From: Xestospongia muta | Taxonomy: Eukaryota; Porifera; Demospongiae; Haplosclerida; Petrosiidae | Direction of reading: 5' to 3' | DNA length: 64,000 bases | Assembly (NCBI GenBank): GCA_963693285.1 | Contig: OY848919.1 | Coordinates: 9,543,461 to 9,607,460 of the forward strand | Part shown: positions 33,081 through 44,857 of the stretch, piece by piece | Position numbering within the stretch: position 1 is the stretch's first letter | Layout: each line of letters opens with the position of its first letter | Program-made: the position numbers and the translations under genes | Notes under the pieces: generated by a model | Databases searched by the model: none | Told to the model about the DNA's origin: nothing | What the model saw: the letters and a program-made list of their open reading frames with translations, nothing else

Positions 33081-33957
33081 GTTGATCATTGATTATTTTT
33101 CATGCTGTCAGTGCATATGTACAACACTAATTTATATCATGGTTTCCTCATTTTTAAACAATTCTTCTATGCTTTGTGACCAAATTTGCCAAATTTTTGT
33201 CAGTATAATTATGAACAATGATGTCTTTCAAGTAAACTTAAGCATTGTCAGTTAAAACTCTCAGTCAAGTTTTTCGTTTTGCATTGGTTTGTAATTTTCA
33301 TTTATTGTCTGTATATCTTGTAATGCAATGATAAAATAGATATATTATATGTTTATATTGTAATGAAATGATCAAAAAGATATATAAAACAAAGAATAGC
33401 TTATATGGTTCTATCAGTAATGATTGAGTGTCTTTAGAGTTCCCTCAACTTTAAATAACTATATATTCTACTTGTCATTGAAGTAGCATTTGCTTGTGTT
33501 ACTAATAGATCACTCAGTGTAAAGTTATTTTTCATAATGTCATCATCTTTTGTAAACATACATAATTGCACTAGGTGTATGCAGCTGATGTGTATTGATT
33601 TTGAACAGATGTTTGTCATATTATTAACAATATTACTATATGTGCCTTCATGTTACAAACAGAAAGTTATACAATAAGGTCAATAATCTATCTGAATACA
33701 TGACCAGCTGAATATTCAGCAGAATTATTTTTACATACATATTAAGTTAAAATATCTATACACAACATTTTAAGATCATTGATTGAAAGCATATATCTCA
33801 TATGCATTAACTACAAAACTATAGTAATAATAAGATCACATTATGAGATAAAAACAATCATAATGATATAAAGTAGTTGATGAGTAACACAAACAAATGC
33901 TACATCAATTAAAAACAAAATAATTACTTGAAACAGATAAACAGCCTATTTAGAGAC
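33081..33957. repeat. Dispersed repeat, copy 2, and spacer
   Basis: 33200-33560 matches 19900-20165, and 33500-33560 also matches 6770-6830. 33570-33957 is spacer before the stop codon of the divergent transporter. No gene. Confidence 0.45.
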
Positions 33958-35644
33958 TCAGTCAATACTGATAGACCCGTATAAATTGTCTTGTTCATTC
34001 CTATACAATTCCTCCTGTTGCATATATCTCTCATAATGATCTTCAACTATTTCATGTATGTTGACAACATTCTCTCTTATACGTAGCTTGTAACATTTAG
34101 CTAACACTAGAAATATAACTAGTACAAATATGACAACAATACTCTTAGCAAGAAAATAGTAGAAATCACATCCAAGAGGAGCTGACTTAAGGTACATAAA
34201 TGGAACATAAGTAGTTATTAAGTAAAAGACAAGTACCATAAGTAGTAAACCATAGTCCAATCATAAATCCTCTCATATTCATTGGAGACTGTGCTATAAT
34301 AAATTCCATGGATGAAGTATATATTATGAAAAAACTAAAGCTATGAATTACAATAGGTACTAAGATCCAGTAATTACCAGTCACTAATGCATCAGTGGTA
34401 CTATTGGAAATACTAGCAAATGTACAAGAATCCTTTCCAAACCTGTCTTGATAATACCATACAATATAAAGTATGAAATAAGAAAAAGAGGATACTGAAG
34501 CAATTACCAGGCCAAATCGAATTCTAAAGAGCATACTGTGAATGTATTTGTACAAACATGGGTACATTAGAAATTGATGGAGGAAAATTAAAACTGTTGA
34601 AATAAGTACTAATAATCCACCAGTTAATAGAAACGTATCAATATCTTTAAGATGACCATATGATGGTTCAATTTGTATTAGAAGGTTAAAAGATATTTCC
34701 CAAGCTATGATCATTCCCGCTAAACATACCAACATTGGAATCAACCTTAGTACTGTTTTGACATCCTCTACCTGTTCCTCTGAGAATGGACCCCCATATT
34801 TCTCTTTAGCCAAGTCAAGGCGTGAAGGGACTTCCTTCTCCCAATAGGTCAAGGCACTACGATTTCTTGGGTATTTGTTTCTTCTGGCATAATTAAGTAC
34901 TTTAGCAATCAATTTGATAGGGTTGGTAGTTTGTGGTGTAATGTCCAGCCAGTGCTTAAGTAGGTTCTTTATTATTACAATTGTAGCAATAGCAAAGCCA
35001 GCAATAGTTAAATGAGTGATAGCTAATTGTGTTCTTGAATTAATCCACAATTCTATGAAGAAGGCACTAATGAAATTTAAGCCAAGTCCAAAGTTATGCC
35101 AGTAGATAACAGTACTTAGTTTATCAGCAGAAGCACCAATAAGTTGATCAATATTAAATAAGATAATATTTGATCGAAAACCAGTTAAACTTATTACATA
35201 TACTAGCAATCCTACATACAAAAAAACTTGACAAATAATTTCATTAACATACCACAGCATGCAGCCAATAGCAATAAGTATGTAAGAAGAAAAAGCCAGA
35301 TATATTCCATAAGATATAATACGATATCTTCCATAGTATACATCAGCTATAAGACCACCTACTGGATAAGCCAAGAAGACAAAAGAGTAGAAGTCATTGG
35401 AGCCTTTTGACATAATCATTGTAGATGGATGTCTATTGAGTACTGACAGGAACAGTAAAGCAACACGAAATAAGAAGACTTCATATGTACTCATCAAGAT
35501 GCTCCAGACTAGAACAAGTGTGGCTTTTTTGGACTTAACAATAGGTAATCGATGACAAAATCCTGTATACAATTTCTTGACTGTATTATTTCTCTTGATC
35601 AATTGAGAGGTTGACATTTTATTACTATACTTGAAAGAGATCAC
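33958..35644 (-). CDS. Divergent POT/PTR-like transporter with one frame break
   Basis: 485 codons are open from ATG 35644 to 34187, and 100 codons in another frame cover 34260-33958. Together they give a full-length transporter of about 550 aa. It has a longer N-terminus than the array genes (about 40 residues before TM1) and the same signatures: GLIADVYYGRY, GFRSNIILFNIDQLIGASAD, NPIKLIAKVLNYARRNKYPR, KEKYGGPFSEEQVEDVK and EFIIAQSPMNMRG. TM1 keeps a Glu and an Arg (YEVFLFR) but not the full ExxER. The break falls at 34215-34240. Either one base is gained or lost, or a 55-nt intron (GTACTTG to AAGTCAG) is spliced, which would be in frame but shorten TM11 by about 18 residues. Its own upstream region lacks the array GATA dyad and microsatellite. 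It may represent the ancestral lineage of the array. Confidence 0.75.
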
Positions 35645-36530
35645 TGTTCAAACTCTCAGACAATTTTAGTGGATGTGCTCACTGAGCATTAAACATGAGG
35701 TAGTCATGACAACTGATTGCTATATTACTGACATTACTGAAAGTAATCAATGACCACCTGTGCCATCAAAGTGCACAGAATTAAAAGATAACACAAGACG
35801 TTGTTATTCTGTTGTATCTACTCCATCAACCAGGTATTAACAGTGCTTATGTAAGGAATTAGGAATGGCATGATGTTTATCTTCTTAGGTAGTGCCAATA
35901 GGTCAAACACGAAGTCACATTTTGCTGTGTTGTAGGAGATGTGCATCAGTTCAATACACAACAAAATATAGACTTCCTGTTGGACCTATAAGCCCTACCT
36001 TCTTATTCCTCTTATTCTGTTTGTCCCCCACAACTGTAAAATTAAGTATTTTTAAAGATTCTTTTCACGTAGAAACTTATTATTTTATGTAGTGTATCTT
36101 CTTTCAGAATATTACTTTAGAAAATTTAAGTAGAGATTTGCCAGAACTTGAAAGCATATCCTCTCCTGCATAATTCATTTTGCATTTAGTTAGATGTAAT
36201 TATATTCATGAGGAAATAAAACAATTTTATATTAACATTATTAACAAAACAGTAAGTATGATAACCAACTTACAATATATTCGTTAGTTAAAAATAGTTA
36301 TAAAATACATAGCAGTGATAATTTTTATAAGAAAGATTCCATAAAGTTTCTATCTTAGTGGCAGTCTTGAACATGTTGTTAAAGGTTAGGTTTGATACAC
36401 AACAAGTATGCACTTCTTGCTGGACGTATAAACAGTGCCTTTTTTTAACTAAGTAATGACTTTCATGTAATTAGACTTAACAACTAGAAACTAGTACTAC
36501 AGTTATATAATAAACAACATTAACAAATGT
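35645..36530. other. Spacer upstream of the divergent transporter
   Basis: Contains two related stretches 440 bp apart: CAATACACAACAAAATATAG with CTTCCTGTTGGACCTATAA (35950), and GATACACAACAAGTATG with CTTCTTGCTGGACGTATAA (36390). They suggest an old local duplication. No recognised coding sequence, though a 66-codon plus-strand frame (35892-36092) spans the first stretch. Confidence 0.4.
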
Positions 36531-36533
36531 ACA

Positions 36534-36872
36534 GTGAGGAGATTTCATATAAACAATGTTCCATTGGACAGTAAGTATAAATCAATATTGTCAGAGATTT
36601 ACAACTCCCCAAATGTAACTTGTCTGATAATAGTATTCTATGTGACTGAAATATTCACAAAAAACCAAACACTGAGTATGTTGAACATTAGAAATAATTG
36701 TTGGATCACTTCGGTTAGTACCAGAACAATAGCAGATCTACTACATACAACTACAGCACTAACAGTATTATACTTTTATAACACTTCACTGAACAATGAT
36801 GATATTAAGACAATTGTGTATCGCTTACTAAAAGTACTACAATTCAGAAACTATATTATCAGAAGGAAATAA
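36534..36872 (+). pseudogene. Leucine-rich-repeat protein fragment
   Basis: A 112-codon plus-strand frame contains TEIFTKNQTLSMLNIRNNC, then TIADLLHTTTALTVLYFYNT and SLNNDDIKTIVYRLL. This is the x-L-x-x-L-x-L/N-x-x pattern of ribonuclease-inhibitor-type LRRs (helix, then LTVLYF strand, then N). The frame begins at a GTG and has no ATG, no NTPase domain and no neighbouring LRR exons, so it is most likely a remnant or single exon of an NLR/LRR gene. Family assignment is from the repeat pattern only. Confidence 0.45.
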
Positions 36873-37514
36873 AAAGAACTCTAAAAACCTAGCCAGTTAT
36901 TAAGTTAATAAAAACAAATAAAAGTTTTGGTAATAGTAAATAGTTTGTTGTATATTCTTAATATGTAATTTTCCAACCCACTTATTTTCACTTTAAATTT
37001 CTTGTGAATCTATTTTCTTTTCTCTAATAATAACAATAATAGTAATTTATTTCTCTAACAAAACTAGAAGACAATTAAAATAGATCTGTTTTGCTCAAAC
37101 AGTTTTATATAGTTTGTCTTTTATATCACTTATAATCTAGTGTTGCCAGACTGTGAGGAGATGGTCACTAAGCCAGTACTAGCACTCACCACATATAAGA
37201 TAATTTCAATTGTTCATAAAGAAAAAAATGTGTTTTAAAAAGTTTGTGATGTAAAAGTCATAAGCTTATTCTAAAAGCATTCAAATATCTTATACTCCAC
37301 ACAAACGTGTCATTGATACTGTTGCATTAACTTTTTACTAATTTTATTTAATATACATTGAAAATATGACTTAGTAGCATTTTCATTAATGATAATAATA
37401 ATAATTATACTATTTTATTCAAAATACATCATTGACATTCAGAAATGGAAGCATCAATGTTGATTACAAACCATGGCCATTATAGAAGGATTTTAACAAG
37501 ATATGTAAAAAATA
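36873..37514. other. No recognised feature
   Basis: AT-rich spacer between the LRR fragment and the plus-strand transporter relic. Confidence 0.4.
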
Positions 37515-37840
37515 TTGTACCATTTGTTGTATTCCTTACATAGGAGGCCTTTTACTATTACAACTATTCAACACTCAATGGGACATTACATCCTTTTTGT
37601 AAGTTTGATGGAGTTTGCTGACACTAGTAATCAGTCTGTTAAATGTGTTTTCATTGCTTTAATAATTGAAAAAATTGTGACACCTTTTCTTTATCCTGTG
37701 TTGGGTCTATTAGCTGAAATATTAACAACTTAATTTAAAGTTATGATAGCAGGTACTGTATTAGCAGTGATTGGACTGACAGGTATTATAATATCTTCCA
37801 TCTTGTTCTGTATATCTCTCATAATTATTACTATTATGTA
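37515..37840 (+). pseudogene. Plus-strand POT-like transporter N-terminal relic (TM1-TM3)
   Basis: A frame opening after a CTTACATAG acceptor-like site gives a TM1-like segment (H-Y-I-L-F-V-S-L-M-E-F-A-D-T-S), then FLYPVLGLLAEILTT, a stop (TAA, 37731-37733), and in the same frame FKVMIAGTVLAVIGLTGIII. Lining up LLAEILTT-stop-FKVMIAG with the MFS loop GLLAD...GR(Y/F) places the stop exactly at the conserved Gly-Arg. This shows a second, opposite-strand POT lineage. Its TM3 block is the source of the short echoes at 14759, 23035, 28064, 46303 and 51674. The rest of the gene is gone; minus-strand array DNA follows at 37860. Confidence 0.55.
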
Positions 37841-38094
37841 AAACCTTATTTAAATATTATTGAATTATGATGATAGAGAATCTATGACGAAGATTTTATT
37901 TGAAAACCAAAGTAATATATTCAGTAATAATACCAACAGTCTAAAGACCTTAATACAAGACATTATAAACATCATGCTTGTTTGTTCAAGCATCCTGTTT
38001 ACTTAAAGACAACAAAAGTCTAAAATCATAAAAGAGTTATATACACAATATATATAGCCATAAATATACATATATGAATAGATATAGAAATATA

Positions 38095-38704
38095 TCAGTT
38101 TGTATACTCAAGTGAGTATCCAATTTCATTATTATACTCTGCTTCCTGATCCATATATCTCTCATAATGTTCTTCAGCTATTAAATGTATATTGATTTCA
38201 TTTTCTCTAACACGTAACTTATAACATTTAGCTAATATTATGAACACTATAAGAATAATAAGAAAAAGCACACTCTTATCTATATAAGAAAATGGTTTGC
38301 AAGCAAGTATTATAACATAATAGATTGTTGTAAATAATGAGAATACCAGTCCAACTCCAATTGTTTTAAGCATACTCAGAATGTATTTGTGAAAACAAGG
38401 ATGTATAATAAACTAATAGAAAAGAATTAATAGTGAAGCTACTAAACCATATAAAGCATTTTTGGAAATAAAGCAATCAAAAAAAGACACCTTATCCTTT
38501 TATGTCAGCAAGTAGACCAAGTAAAGGAAATAACAAGAAAGTAAGACAAAACCCAATATCAAAGATAAGCTGATGAGTATGACTATTGACTTCAGCATAG
38601 GCAGTTGCTGCAAAACATCTAATAAAACTTAAATGAGCAAACATAGAGAAATCCCAGAGAATAATTAGCAATGCTGATTGAGAATTGATCAAAAATCTTG
38701 ACAT
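38095..38704 (-). pseudogene. Transporter relic with two internal deletions and a stop
   Basis: From the ATG at 38704 about 70 codons are open (to GLLADIK). They are then joined at 38497 to K-D-K-V-S-F-F-D-C-F, deleting TM3-TM7 and the big loop. The next part has a stop (L-F-Y-stop) where others have Gln. A second deletion joins L-A-C-K in TM9 to S-Y-I-D-K-S-V-L before TM12, removing TM10-TM11. The C-terminal tail is intact. The promoter flank and dyad (38933-38959) survive. Confidence 0.85.
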
Positions 38705-39174
38705 TTTCCCAGTTAATATGTCTAGAACCACAACAATGAATGATTAGATAGACTCAAAGGAATATGGTCATGCTTTCAGTACAATCATTAAGAAAATATT
38801 GAAGCTATGCGCAACACTACCAATATTTAAAGATGTATTCATATTAGTGCAATTATGTTAAAAGATTTTGTTTCTGATATGCTTCTGACACACAATAAAA
38901 TTAAAAAATAATATCTATTATCTATTTAAATCATCTTATCTATTTTTATAAGATAAGATATGTTTTATTGTTGTATGGTAATGTTCCTATTCATTAACAG
39001 TGTTTGTTTCACATTCTCTCAATTTATCATACTATATATGGTAGTACCATCCTCTATATGTGATCCATTGACATAATATTAAAAAAATGATGTTGATAGT
39101 TTGCTACAATCTATACATTAACATCATCATTATGCATTATGTCAAATATATTATACTGTATATGATCTGAATGA
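38705..39174 (-). promoter_or_regulatory. Upstream flank of relic 7
   Basis: Homologous to 5863-6360. The GATA dyad at 38933-38959 has one arm changed (ATCTTATCTA). It ends without microsatellite at the start of the duplicated 7.0-8.0 kb block. Confidence 0.45.
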
Positions 39175-40170
39175 CACTCTGTCTAGATGATATACATACC
39201 TTTGTCCCTGGTAAAGGGTATACTTGTGTAGTACTTTAATTGCAATTATTCTCTCTACTCACCTTTTCCTGCTGTTCTAGAATGTACAATTACATATAAT
39301 ATATAGGAAAGTTTAGCTAGAGATACACAAACTTTTAATACAACTATTGAAATACTACCAAAATACAATACTACCAAATGTAAAACTACCAAATGTAATA
39401 CATGTACTGTCAAATTTAATATTGTCAATCACTACATTACATGTTACAATGTAAAACAATTAGTGCATGTTGTTAACTTACCACCAGATTAGGAGATAGT
39501 TGGATGTCTTAAGCCTTGTTCCTGATGTCCAATGATGTTATAGAAGTAAAACAGATATAAAGAGTAATGATGTATTACGAGATAGTATAAACTAGCAGTG
39601 TATGTTGTTAACTTACAAACCAGATTTGGAGATGGATGGATGTCTTCAACCTTAGTCCACATATTACTCTAGCCATCAATGAACACCCACTAACTCCTCT
39701 TAATAATACATATGACTGAGCCAGGAGAAAAAGTCAACTAAACTATATATATATGTTACTTCTTGCATGTTCTTGTCTATGTAAATTTGTTATCTTCAAA
39801 TCCCATGTATCCAAATCAATGGCAATATTATTTAATGATGTAAATATCATCCTATATGTAGCTACAGCAATTTCCTTGACTACATGAGAAACTGTATCAA
39901 AAAATATAAGACTGGAGTTGCCTAACAATTTTTCCGCAGTTGACATTGCTCATTTTATATTCTATTGCTTATATATTTTTTCTCGTAATAACTTTATGAA
40001 TTAGTATTTTACAACATTATTGACTCCATAAAATCCTGTTCTTGTGAACACTAACATATAGTTAATTATTCAGTTTCAAAACTTTTGTAGCCTGTTAATA
40101 TAACAACTATTTTTATGTCATTCAGTTCATAATTATTAATATTCAATAGTCTATATTGCTTTTAGTCCCT
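39175..40170. repeat. Segmental duplication block, copy 2 (partner 7011-8020)
   Basis: Carries the second copy of the exon-like modules (39480-39660) and of the MSTAEK ORF. In both loci this block follows the upstream flank of a transporter relic, but at 7 kb a dispersed repeat (6395-7010) intervenes. Confidence 0.6.
39768..39946 (-). CDS. Candidate first exon of an unrecognised gene (MSTAEK), copy 2
   Basis: Starts at ATG 39946 and reads MSTAEKLLGNSSLIFFDTVS, then HVVKEIAVATYRMIFTSLNN and IAIDLDTWDLKITN. It can end at CAAGAA/GTAACA, a plausible donor that copy 1 has lost. Mixed hydrophobic and polar composition looks like real protein, but I do not recognise a domain and could not assign the next exon. 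Confidence 0.42.
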
Positions 40171-40987
40171 CTACTAACAATATTTTAGTGATTTTATATC
40201 TCTAGTAACTATGACATGAAAGGTTGTTTTCTCTGCTATTACATTGTGTTAATGTACCCACTTTCGATGTTTAGGAATAAGTTTATATGTAACAAAGGAT
40301 CACTAATAAGAGAACCGTCATTTGATGTATGAATATAAAGTCATTTTCAGCATAATTTCTATATTATATCTAACTTATCTTCTAACTTCAGTTCGTTTCT
40401 GATCTTGTTCATCTTCACACACTCTAGACATCTTGCACATATCGTTCTGCTCTTTTCATTGGTTTAAATTGTCTTCTCCTTACTCATTTTAAATTTCTTG
40501 AGTGAAAAATGTCAATTATTCTCTATAGATATAACTAAAGTATGCTCTAAGTCTTGCTTACTTGTGGTTCCAGGTTCCAGTAAAGCAATTATCACATTCC
40601 AAAGCATAGCCAAACACATATATATCCATAAATCTCTGCTGAAACTAATGATATTCTTTATTATATTTTAATATTATGTGATATATTGCTGCACTGTTTG
40701 GATTACTTTCCTCATGAAAATTCAATTAGCAAGTAAATTAAGTTTTCATGGAACTAATAGAGAATCTATGACAAAGATTTTATTTTGAAAAAACCAAAGT
40801 AATACATTGACTAATAATGTCAACAGTCTAAAGACTTTAATACAATAGTATTATAAACACCACACTTGTTTGTTCAAACATCCTCTTTACATAAACAAAA
40901 CAAAATGTCTAAAATTGCGAAAGAGTTTTGTATACAGTATATATAGCCATATACATACATATATGGATAGTTGTAAAAATGCATGTA
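40171..40987. other. Spacer and truncated short-type downstream flank of transporter 8
   Basis: 40171-40340 is unassigned. At about 40348 (CATTTTCAGCATAATTTC) array flank begins in its middle, without a coiled-coil exon. The short-type junction TTTTCATGGAACTAATAG is at 40746. Confidence 0.5.
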
Positions 40988-42499
40988 TCAGTTAGTAGAC
41001 TCCAGTGAGTGTCCCATTTCGTTAATATACTCTATGTCCTGGTCCATATATCTCTCATAATGTTCCTCAACTATTAAATGTATATTGATTTCATTTTCTC
41101 TCACACGTAACTTGTAACGTTTAGCTAATATTATGAACACTATAAGAATAATAAGAACAAGCACACTCTTAACTATATAATAGTAAACACTTTGACATGT
41201 CATCTCTTTCTCACACCTAAATAGGTATTTGCTGTTTATAATGAAAATATAACCAACACCAAAAGCTGCATACCATAGTCCAACTAACAAACCTCTCATT
41301 TCATGTGGAGACTGAGCTATTGTGAACTCTAAGGATGTTGCCAAAATTAAAGCAAATGATATTCCATACAAAACTTGAGAAACAACAGTAAACTTGTATG
41401 AGGTTGTGTCAAAATGAAAGTGGTCTTTACAAGCAAGCATTATGACATAATATATTGTTGTAAATAATGAGAATACCAGTCCAACTCCAATTCTTTTAAG
41501 CATACTTGGAATGTATTTGTGAAAACAAGGATGTATAGTAAACTGATAGAAGAGAATTAAAAGTGAAGCTACTAAAGTATGTAAAGCATTTTTAGACATA
41601 AAGCAATCAAAAAAAGACAACTCTTGATTTGATTTATAATAACTAAGCCAGTTCATATTTTCAGCACAAACGAGACCAACAACACAGATAAATAATGGTA
41701 TCAATCGGATAATGACCTTAACATTTTCTACCTGCTCCTCTGTGAATGGTCCACCATATTTTTCCTTACCTAGGTCTAACCTGGAAGGGTAATTCTCCTC
41801 CCAATAGGTCAAGGCACTACGATTCCTGGGATAATTATTTTGTCTAGCATAGTTGAGTACTTTAGCAATCAATTTGACAGGATTAACAATGTGAGATGTA
41901 GTATCCAACCAGTGTTTAAAAAGAAAGTTAGTGATAATGACTATAGAGACAGCCACACCTGATAGCACATATGATGCAATGATAAATTGATTTATCAAGC
42001 ACTGCACAATTATGTAAATGAAAAATATTACATGTATACTCAGTGAGTGCCAATATATAAAAGCACTTAGTTCATCAGCTGAAGCACCAATTGCTTGATC
42101 AATATTAAATTGAATAATATTTGATCGTACACATGAGTATCCAATCACATCTAGCAAATAGGCAACACCAATTGTTATATGAAACAGCACATTATAATGT
42201 GATGAAATCTTTATGATAAAAGCCAATCGACCAATTATCCATGATAAAAATGACAGATATACACCAGTAATGATAGATGTATACCTACCTATTTTTATAT
42301 CAGCAAGTAAACCAAGTAAGGGAAATAAGAAGAAACTAATACAATATCCAATATCAAAGATAATCTGATGAGCACGATTATTAACTTCAACATACAAGGT
42401 TGCTGCAAAACCTGTACTAAACATTAAATGAGCAAACATAGAGAAATCCCAGAGAATAATTAGCAGTGCTGATCTAGAATTGATCAAAAATCTTGACAT
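40988..42499 (-). CDS. POT/PTR-like MFS transporter, array copy 8, intact (503 aa)
   Basis: Full-length open frame with family signatures in place. TM1-TM2 differs from copies 1 and 2: FAHLMFSTGFAATLYVEVNN, and YCISFFLFPLLGLLADIKIG instead of YCLVFFLYPFFG. This is like the copy at 46694, so the N-terminal third is shared with that neighbour. TM5 is also its own type (IHVIFFIYIIVQCL). The C-terminal tail ends DIEYINEMGHSLESTN as in copies 2 and 11. This mix suggests gene conversion between array members. The promoter carries a perfect GATA dyad 213 bp upstream. Confidence 0.88.
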   Translation of the reverse strand: MSRFLINSRSALLIILWDFSMFAHLMFSTGFAATLYVEVNNRAHQIIFDIGYCISFFLFPLLGLLADIKIGRYTSIITGVYLSFLSWIIGRLAFIIKISSHYNVLFHITIGVAYLLDVIGYSCVRSNIIQFNIDQAIGASADELSAFIYWHSLSIHVIFFIYIIVQCLINQFIIASYVLSGVAVSIVIITNFLFKHWLDTTSHIVNPVKLIAKVLNYARQNNYPRNRSALTYWEENYPSRLDLGKEKYGGPFTEEQVENVKVIIRLIPLFICVVGLVCAENMNWLSYYKSNQELSFFDCFMSKNALHTLVASLLILFYQFTIHPCFHKYIPSMLKRIGVGLVFSLFTTIYYVIMLACKDHFHFDTTSYKFTVVSQVLYGISFALILATSLEFTIAQSPHEMRGLLVGLWYAAFGVGYIFIINSKYLFRCEKEMTCQSVYYYIVKSVLVLIILIVFIILAKRYKLRVRENEINIHLIVEEHYERYMDQDIEYINEMGHSLESTN

Positions 42500-43005
42500 T
42501 TTCCCAGTTAATACATTTAGAATTACAACAATGAATGATAAGATAGACCCAAAGAATGTAGTCTTGCTTTCAGTACAAGCATTAAGAAAGTATTGAAGCT
42601 ATACACTACACTACCATTATGAAAACATACGTTCATAATTATTAGTGCATGTATGTTAAAAATTTTGTTTAAGATATGTTTTTGACAAACAAAAAGATTG
42701 AAAGATAAACAATCTTATCTTATTTTTGTAAGATAAGATGTATTTCATTGTCATATGGTAATGTTCCTATTCAATTACAATGTCTGCTTAGCTTCTCTCA
42801 ATTTATCATACTATATATGTTAGTACGATCCTCTGAATGTGATATAATGACATAATATAACAAAAATGATGTTGATAGTTTTCTACAAACTATATATAAC
42901 ATCATCATATCCATTATGTCAAATACATTATCCTGCATATCATCTGTCAATGTACATGATTAGAATTAGAACCAAAATTTATCTAAAAAGGTACAAGGTA
43001 TATAA

Positions 43006-43011
<6 letters not shown>
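42500..43011 (-). promoter_or_regulatory. Upstream flank of transporter 8
   Basis: Complete flank with dyad ATCTTATCTT / AAGATAAGAT at 42712-42739. The CATACGTTCATAATTATTAG segment (near 42627) is shared only with the units at 12042 and 61335, which makes this the intact parent form of their deleted promoters. Confidence 0.5.
42712..42739. promoter_or_regulatory. GATA-type palindrome upstream of transporter 8
   Basis: Perfect 10-bp arms with an 8-nt loop (ATTTTTGT), 213 bp above the ATG at 42499. Confidence 0.45.
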
Positions 43012-43067
<56 letters not shown>

Positions 43068-43097
43068 TGTATGTATGTATGTATGTATGTATGTATA
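43012..43097. repeat. (AT)n(ATGT)n compound microsatellite, unit 8
   Basis: About 14 AT repeats then about 14 pure ATGT repeats, the shortest and most uniform compound tract. Confidence 0.95.
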
Positions 43098-43110
43098 TGT
43101 ATATATGATA

Positions 43111-43348
43111 TGTGAGTTCATTTGCGAAAGGGACCATTTCTGTGAAAACATCTCAAAAACATACAGTTGTCATGTACATAACCATACATTTTTCCAATTG
43201 ATGTTTACTAAATTATATTTTAGTTTTAAAAACAATAGATAACTTGAAATGTAAAATTTAGTAAGCATTTAATTAAAAAATTGCATAGTACATGAAAGTG
43301 TTTTTATGGTTTGATAGAAGTAGTCCCTTTCAAAAATCAGGTCACACA
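43111..43348. mobile_element. MITE-like inverted-repeat element, unit 8
   Basis: Left end GTGAGTTCATTTGCGAAAGG, then GACCATTTCTGTG; right end AGAAGTAGTCCC, then TTTCAAAAATCAGGTCAC. Both are slightly diverged from the other copies. Confidence 0.55.
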
Positions 43349-43740
43349 CACACATTATATACACAATACAAATGTCCTTAATGATTTTAAACTAGTTATT
43401 AAGCATTAAACTAATGAAAATTAGAATAATGTAATGTATAATACCTAATTTGTATATTTTATTTTCTGCATAACTATATTCACATTTCATATTATGTGAA
43501 GGACTATCTGCTATTTTCAAGGTAATGTTCATGTAATGTACAATATTCTATGAATAGTTGTATATGCTTTTAAGAGTGAATTCTGGTTGGTTGTGGGTAA
43601 GTTAGTATTGCTTATGCAGGGATGTCATAGTATACTTTCTCTTTTAGTCTATTATAAGTCCATTCAATGAATCATTGATTATTATTTATCAGAAATTTAA
43701 AAAGGGGAATCTCTTATAGTTCAAGTTGGTACTATGGCGC
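43349..43740. other. Unit tail
   Basis: Standard non-coding tail up to the MITE insertion at about 43741. Confidence 0.5.
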
Positions 43741-44145
43741 TATATTAGTGTCAAAATTATGCTGTATAGAAATTTTATTTGGGTAGTGTATATGCAGTAT
43801 AGAAATTTTATTTGGGTAGTGTATATACGGCATCGTGTAAGGTTGTGGCATACATACCATTGAAAGACAAAAAGCAAGAATTATTGAGACAACCAAAATA
43901 AGGAACCCAACCCAACTGTAAACATCTTTCTAACATTCGATTCTAAGAGATGGCTCGTGGTACTCGCGCTCCGCTTGTTATTAAGTAACAATAAAAGCCT
44001 AGAAATGCACTCATCAAAAATCTGAAATCAGCCATCTTTAATTAGCGTCGCCACGCCTCTTAGACGATGCAGTATATACACTACCCAAATAAAACTTCTA
44101 TACCCAAATAAAAATTTCCATACGGCATAATTTTGACACTACTAT
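43741..44145. mobile_element. MITE of about 405 bp with terminal inverted repeats
   Basis: The left end ATTAGTGTCAAAATTATGC, with GTATAGAAATTTTATTTGGG and TAGTGTATAT, is the inverse of the right end ATATACACTACCCAAATAAA...GCATAATTTTGACACTACT. The TIRs are about 75-80 bp. The left one contains an internal direct duplication of about 34 bp (TATAGAAATTTTATTTGGGT twice). An 18-bp target-like sequence TATAGT(C/T)CA(A/T)GTTGGTAC flanks both sides. Sister units have it once (for example 25945). The core has more GC than the surroundings (GGCTCGTGGTACTCGCGCTC) and no ORF of note. Confidence 0.75.
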
Positions 44146-44857
44146 AGTCCATGTTGGTACAGCTGACTATATTACTGACATATAATTATCATGCAACAGG
44201 TAATATTGAATTTTAACAGTAAGTCTATTCTTGTTGATGTTTTATTGTTTTTCAAAATGATTCATTTTGTAAGGTTCTTCTTTAAATTATCAGAATTTTT
44301 ATTATGTACTTTAATTAACTCTCATCACTCTGTTTGGTGAGAGTATAGTATATGCTTTGAGTGATTGTGCTATTTGTTAAGGTAGAAGTCTCCAGAAAAT
44401 TAATTTATGCATAAAATACAATTTCATACAAATCTAACATGGTAATCTTCATGTAACTTCTTCATTCTAGCTGGTTTACTTTTCTATGTTTGTATCTAAA
44501 AGGATTAAAAAAATTTATAATGTCTACCTGGTTAAATATTTTAGCTGTGATGATTTCCAATCAAACCTACTATCATGTATCTGGTATTCTTCTATCCTAG
44601 CCCCGGATCATTCAAAATCTTAAAAGACGTTTATACTTCTTATGTATTAAATTATACTAGCGTGGACTGGGAACAGCAATAAGACCAATTATCAAGTAAC
44701 ACTTAATCAGGTACATGTACATAACCGTGTACCTAATGTAAACAGAGAAGCTGAAATTATTAGATAGAATGAACATGGAAAAGGTATTAGAAATAGAGAA
44801 TTGAAATAGAAGAAGTTATGATACTGTTAGTAGTACATATATGGTTATGTTCTATAG

